A stretch of DNA of 64,000 nt from PALSA-894 sp963734185 (GTDB taxonomy: Bacteria; Pseudomonadota; Alphaproteobacteria; Rhizobiales; Xanthobacteraceae). The stretch spans positions 2,728,001 through 2,792,000 of the forward strand of contig CAVTGA010000002.1 in the NCBI GenBank assembly GCA_963734185.1, written 5' to 3'. How positions within the stretch are numbered: position 1 is the first letter of the stretch; each line of letters begins with the position of its first letter. Positions 60,480-64,000 of the stretch are shown piece by piece. Under the pieces are notes generated by a model, which worked only from the letters and a program-made list of their open reading frames with translations, was not told the origin of the DNA and ran no database searches. A program made the position numbers and the translations under genes.

Positions 60480-61500
60480 GCCAACCCGGCAGGCGCGCGT
60501 CGAGGAACGCGGTGATCGCGGCCTCGTGGCGGTGATAGGCGAGGCCGGCCGCGATGACGCCGACGCCGATCAGCGAGAGCGCGAACGGGAACAACAGCGA
60601 GTCCTTGAACACGCGGTCGGCCAGATCGCCGAGGTAGCCGGCGATGCCGAGCACGCCGAACACCGCATAGGCGCGCCGCGACAGGAACAGCGCCATGAGC
60701 AGCAAGCCGACATTCATGGCGCAATAGAGCGCCTTGGCAAGCTCGCTGCCGGAGTGCGACATCGAGATGCCGCCCCAGAACGCCATCAACCCGAACAGGT
60801 GCAGCCAGAACGCAAAGTCGCCGTCGCGCTGGCGCCGGTCCACGATCCACGCCACCGCGAGCACGGCGAGCCCGAACGCGACCGAGAGCTGGCGCCGCGT
60901 CTCGAACGTCGCATAGGCCATGTTGTCGATCCACGGCGCCAGGTCCATCGACATGAACCAGAGCGCGAGCGCGATGATCGAGACGATGAACGGGAAGCGG
61001 TAGAAGCGCAGCGCCGCCAGCGCGGCGGCGATCGCGGCGAGCTCCATGAACAGCCAGCTGCCTTTGATCCAGAGGTAGAACTGGCGCAGCGTGCCGGGGC
61101 GGCCGAACTCGCCCCACATCCCGAGCGCGTCCTGGATGCCGTACACGGCGAGCGGCGCCATGGTGACGGCGATCGCGATCAACAGGCCGCCGGGCACGCG
61201 CAGGTTCTTGTTGGTCCAGAGATGATGGCCGGCGGCGGCGAACGCGATCGCGTAGACGACCGCGGTGAGGGTGAGCGCGGTGCCGCCCATGCGCGCGAAG
61301 GCGAGCGTCGAGAACAAGCCCATCGCGCCGATGACGATCAGCGCGCCGGCGTACCAGAGCAGGTGCACCACGTCGAACTTCGATCCCGTACTCTGCGCCG
61401 TCCCGCGCGCCTGCAAGAAGTCCATGAGCCGCGCGAGCTGCGGCGCGTCGAGCACGCCGGCGGCGGAGGCCGCGCGCAAATCGTGGTCGGAAAACCGCAT
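60454..61500 (-). CDS. Multi-pass membrane protein (DUF2157-like)
   Basis: A 348-residue protein with about ten helices. A short cytoplasmic N-terminal domain (RFSDHDLRAASAAGVLDAPQ) is followed by HLLWYAGALIVIGAMGLFST. The layout of a short soluble start followed by many helices resembles DUF2157 proteins, but I am not sure. The C-terminal GWRRAGKGAT comes from a dispersed repeat. The function is unknown. Confidence 0.62.
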   Translation of the reverse strand: MRFSDHDLRAASAAGVLDAPQLARLMDFLQARGTAQSTGSKFDVVHLLWYAGALIVIGAMGLFSTLAFARMGGTALTLTAVVYAIAFAAAGHHLWTNKNLRVPGGLLIAIAVTMAPLAVYGIQDALGMWGEFGRPGTLRQFYLWIKGSWLFMELAAIAAALAALRFYRFPFIVSIIALALWFMSMDLAPWIDNMAYATFETRRQLSVAFGLAVLAVAWIVDRRQRDGDFAFWLHLFGLMAFWGGISMSHSGSELAKALYCAMNVGLLLMALFLSRRAYAVFGVLGIAGYLGDLADRVFKDSLLFPFALSLIGVGVIAAGLAYHRHEAAITAFLDARLPGWRRAGKGAT

Positions 61501-61677
61501 GGTCGTCTCCCCGGGCTGAAATGCTCCGTCTATTAGTGCGGCGCGGCGTGAACATGGTTCACGTCGGGGAAACACGTTACGCATTTTAAACCACGCCGAT
61601 TAACCCGGGCTTGCGAGGTCGTCGGCTAACCTGCGGCAAAAGATGGGGAAACGGCGCCAAGGACAGGCGACCAGGGC

Positions 61678-64000
61678 ATGCAACAAGCCGCCATGGAAAC
61701 CGGCCGCGAAACGGACCGGATGAAAGCCCTGCTGGCGCTGCACGAAGCGGCGCTGGCGAGCATGACGCACGGCTTGTGCATGGTCGATGCCGAGCATCGC
61801 ATCGTGCTGTTCAACCAGCGCTTCCTCGACATGTACGACCTTTCGGGCGATTTCATCCGGGTCGGCGTGTGGATGCGCGACGTGGTCCACCACGTGGCCG
61901 GGCGCGGCTACTTCCCCAGTGCCAGCCCCGAGCAGGTGTGGGCGCGCCGGCTCGAGCGCATGGCGCACGGCAAGCCGTTCCGCCAGCGCCAGAACTTGAG
62001 CAACGGCCGCTCCTACACGCTGCACTACCATCCGATCGCCGACGGCGGCTGGGTCACGCTGTGCGAGGACGTGACCGAGCGCCAGCGCATGGAAAGCGAT
62101 CTGCGCGAGCAGAACCTGCTGTTCGACGCCGCGCTCGACAACATGGCGCACGGCCTGTGCGTGTTCGACCCGGACTGGCGCGTGGTGGTGCGCAACCGCC
62201 GCTATCTCGAGATCTACGGGCTCGGTCCGGACGACGCGCAACCGGGTACGCCGCTGCTCGATCTCATGCGCGGCAGCCTGGCGCGCGGACTGCGCAGCTC
62301 CAATCTCAGCGCGGAAGAGATCTTCACCGATTTCAAGCGTCGCGTGGCGGAGAACGACGAGGTCATCGTGCACCGCCGTCTCGGCGGCCGGCTCGTCGCC
62401 GTGCGCCATCAGCGGATGGCGAACGGCGGCTGGGTCGGCACCTACGAGGACATCACCGAACGCGAGCGCGCGGTGGCGGCGCTGCAGGAGCAATACCGGC
62501 GCTTCGACGTCGCGCTCAACAACATGGTGCACGGCCTGTGCATGATCGATGCCGATTTCCGCGTCATCGTGTGCAACAGCCGCTACATGCAATTGTTCGG
62601 CTTCTCGGACGCGATCGTGAAGCCGGGCGCGCACATGCGCGACGTGCTGGCGCACAGCGTGGCGCTCGGCAACTACCGCGACGTCACGGCCGAGCAGGTC
62701 TACGCCGCCTATGTGGAGCGGCTGCGCGGCAGCAACGCCGCCCACGACCGGGTCATGCCCGACGGGCGCTTCATCCGCATCACGCATCAGCCGATGGCGA
62801 ACGGCGGCTGGACCGCGATCTTCGAGGACGTGACCGAGCGCCACAAGGCCGAGCAGAACATCGCCCACATGGCGCGTCACGACGCGCTGACCGACCTGCC
62901 GAACCGCGTCCTGTTGCGCGAGAAAATGGCCGAGGGGCTCGACCGCGTGGCGGCGACGGGCGAGTCGATGGCGGTGCTCTGCCTCGATCTCGATAATTTC
63001 AAGCACGTCAACGACACGCTCGGCCATCCGATCGGCGACCGCATGCTGCGCACCATGGGCGAGCGGCTGCGCGCCGCAGTGCGCGACAGCGACACCGTGG
63101 CGCGGCTCGGCGGCGACGAGTTCGCGATCCTGCAATGCGGCACCAGCCGCGCGGCCGCGGAAGCGCTGGCGCGCCGGCTGGTCGACATCGTGTCGGCGCC
63201 GATGAGCATCGACGCGCACGAGATCAATGCCGGGGTGAGCATCGGCATCGCGCTCGCGCCGGCCGACGGCGCGGCCGCCGACCACTTGATGAAATGCGCC
63301 GATCTCGCGCTCTATCGCGCCAAGGCGGAGGGGCGGCGCACGTACCGCTTCTTCGAGCCGGACATGGACGCGCGCATCCAGGCGCGCCGCGCGCTCGAGC
63401 TCGACCTGCGCCGCGCGCTGACCGAAGGCCAGCTGGCGCTGGTCTATCAGCCGCAGGTCCATCTCGCGAGCAACGAGATCGTCGCCATGGAGGCGCTGCT
63501 GCGCTGGAAGCATGCCGAGCGCGGGCCGGTTCCGCCCTCCGAATTCATCCCGCTGGCCGAGGAGATGGGGCTGATCGTGCCGCTGGGCGAATGGGTGCTG
63601 CGCACCGCCTGCGCCGAGGCGGCGCGCTGGCCCGATCCGATCAAGGTCGCGGTGAATTTGTCGCCGGTGCAGTTCCGCACGCGCGGCCTGGTCGCGACCG
63701 TCACCAGCGCGCTCGCCGCCGCGCACCTGCCGGCGCATCGGCTCGAGATCGAGATCACCGAGGCGGTGCTGCTGCAGGAGGACGAGGCGACGGTCGGCAT
63801 CCTGCATCAGCTGCGCGCGCTCGGCGTGCGCATCGCGATGGACGATTTCGGCACCGGCTATTCGTCGCTCAGCTACCTGCGCTCGTTCCCGTTCGACAAG
63901 ATCAAGATCGACCGCTCGTTCATCGCCGACAGCGAGCACAACCGCGACTCGGCGGTGATCGTCGGCGCGATCGCCAATCTGGGCGCAAGCCTCGGCATCG
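61678..64000 (+). CDS. PAS-GGDEF-EAL cyclic-di-GMP regulator (cut by window edge)
   Basis: At least 774 residues and continuing past the edge. Three tandem PAS-7-like domains come first, each with a HGLCMVDAEHRIVLFNQRF-type strand and a GGWVTLCEDVTERQRM-type end. A GGDEF domain follows with intact RLGGDEFAIL, then an EAL domain with MEALLRWKH, NLSPVQF and DDFGTGYSSLSYLRSFPFDK. Both catalytic centres look intact, so the protein may both make and break cyclic-di-GMP. No transmembrane segment is seen, so it is probably cytosolic. Start at 61678 (MQQAAMETGRETDR); the ATG at 61693 is an alternative. Confidence 0.88.
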   Translation, partial: MQQAAMETGRETDRMKALLALHEAALASMTHGLCMVDAEHRIVLFNQRFLDMYDLSGDFIRVGVWMRDVVHHVAGRGYFPSASPEQVWARRLERMAHGKPFRQRQNLSNGRSYTLHYHPIADGGWVTLCEDVTERQRMESDLREQNLLFDAALDNMAHGLCVFDPDWRVVVRNRRYLEIYGLGPDDAQPGTPLLDLMRGSLARGLRSSNLSAEEIFTDFKRRVAENDEVIVHRRLGGRLVAVRHQRMANGGWVGTYEDITERERAVAALQEQYRRFDVALNNMVHGLCMIDADFRVIVCNSRYMQLFGFSDAIVKPGAHMRDVLAHSVALGNYRDVTAEQVYAAYVERLRGSNAAHDRVMPDGRFIRITHQPMANGGWTAIFEDVTERHKAEQNIAHMARHDALTDLPNRVLLREKMAEGLDRVAATGESMAVLCLDLDNFKHVNDTLGHPIGDRMLRTMGERLRAAVRDSDTVARLGGDEFAILQCGTSRAAAEALARRLVDIVSAPMSIDAHEINAGVSIGIALAPADGAAADHLMKCADLALYRAKAEGRRTYRFFEPDMDARIQARRALELDLRRALTEGQLALVYQPQVHLASNEIVAMEALLRWKHAERGPVPPSEFIPLAEEMGLIVPLGEWVLRTACAEAARWPDPIKVAVNLSPVQFRTRGLVATVTSALAAAHLPAHRLEIEITEAVLLQEDEATVGILHQLRALGVRIAMDDFGTGYSSLSYLRSFPFDKIKIDRSFIADSEHNRDSAVIVGAIANLGASLGI

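Overview
The window is GC-rich and densely coded, and it looks like the chromosome of a Hyphomicrobiales alphaproteobacterium near Bradyrhizobium, Rhodopseudomonas or Pseudolabrys. Three things point there. Familiar gene orders are present: ilvE next to a MarR regulator, an OmpR-type regulator and a sensor kinase; lgt-midA-pgeF; rplY-pth-ychF. There are three tripartite-tricarboxylate (Bug-type) solute-binding proteins. Several dispersed palindromic repeat families typical of that group are also present. No rRNA, tRNA, CRISPR array or prophage core was seen.

Layout. 0-7 kb: a partial MFS exporter, a 2OG-Fe(II) oxygenase, then uvrC-pgsA-moaD-moaE, a streptogramin-lyase-like propeller protein and a Bug receptor. 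6.9-7.7 kb: a DUF7662-like/PIN gene pair that looks like a toxin-antitoxin module with its own palindromic operator. 7.7-11.5 kb: ilvE divergent from a MarR/response-regulator/kinase operon. 11.5-13.1 kb: an IS1111-type element sitting in the loop of a REP palindrome. 13-17.5 kb: tetR, a ybjN-like gene with proC, prs and a lipoprotein. 17.6-21.9 kb: a frameshifted gene, pgeF, an orphan XRE antitoxin, midA, lgt and a UbiK-like gene. 21.9-25.9 kb: a large unknown protein, an ATP-grasp enzyme and a sugar epimerase. 26-30 kb: rplY, pth with unusual composition, ychF and a frameshifted M20 peptidase. 30-44 kb: an accessory stretch of many small exported or membrane proteins, MaoC pairs, an MFS carrier, PilZ, YihY, Ku, a cytochrome P460 and an outer-membrane barrel. 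43.8-47.4 kb: tandem solute-binding paralogs, an SH3 protein and a zinc ribbon. 47.4-54 kb: SEC-C gene relics, a VOC protein, a 1,197-residue repeat protein, a relic of its 5' end and two frameshifted small genes. 54-64 kb: uvrB carrying dispersed repeats inside its reading frame, a HigA with a truncated HigB, divergent Bug receptors, two membrane proteins and a PAS-GGDEF-EAL regulator that runs off the right edge.

How the parts work together. UvrB and UvrC, with Ku, give DNA repair. PgsA, Lgt, the UbiK-like protein and MidA serve the membrane and respiration. MoaD/MoaE make molybdopterin. The PilZ and GGDEF-EAL proteins belong to cyclic-di-GMP signalling. Most of the unusual material comes from dispersed repeats: they disrupt, extend or are read through as parts of genes. 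Five separate one-base frame breaks (uvrC 5' end, 17.8 kb, 28.7 kb, 53.3 kb, 53.6 kb) suggest either residual sequencing indels or active gene decay.
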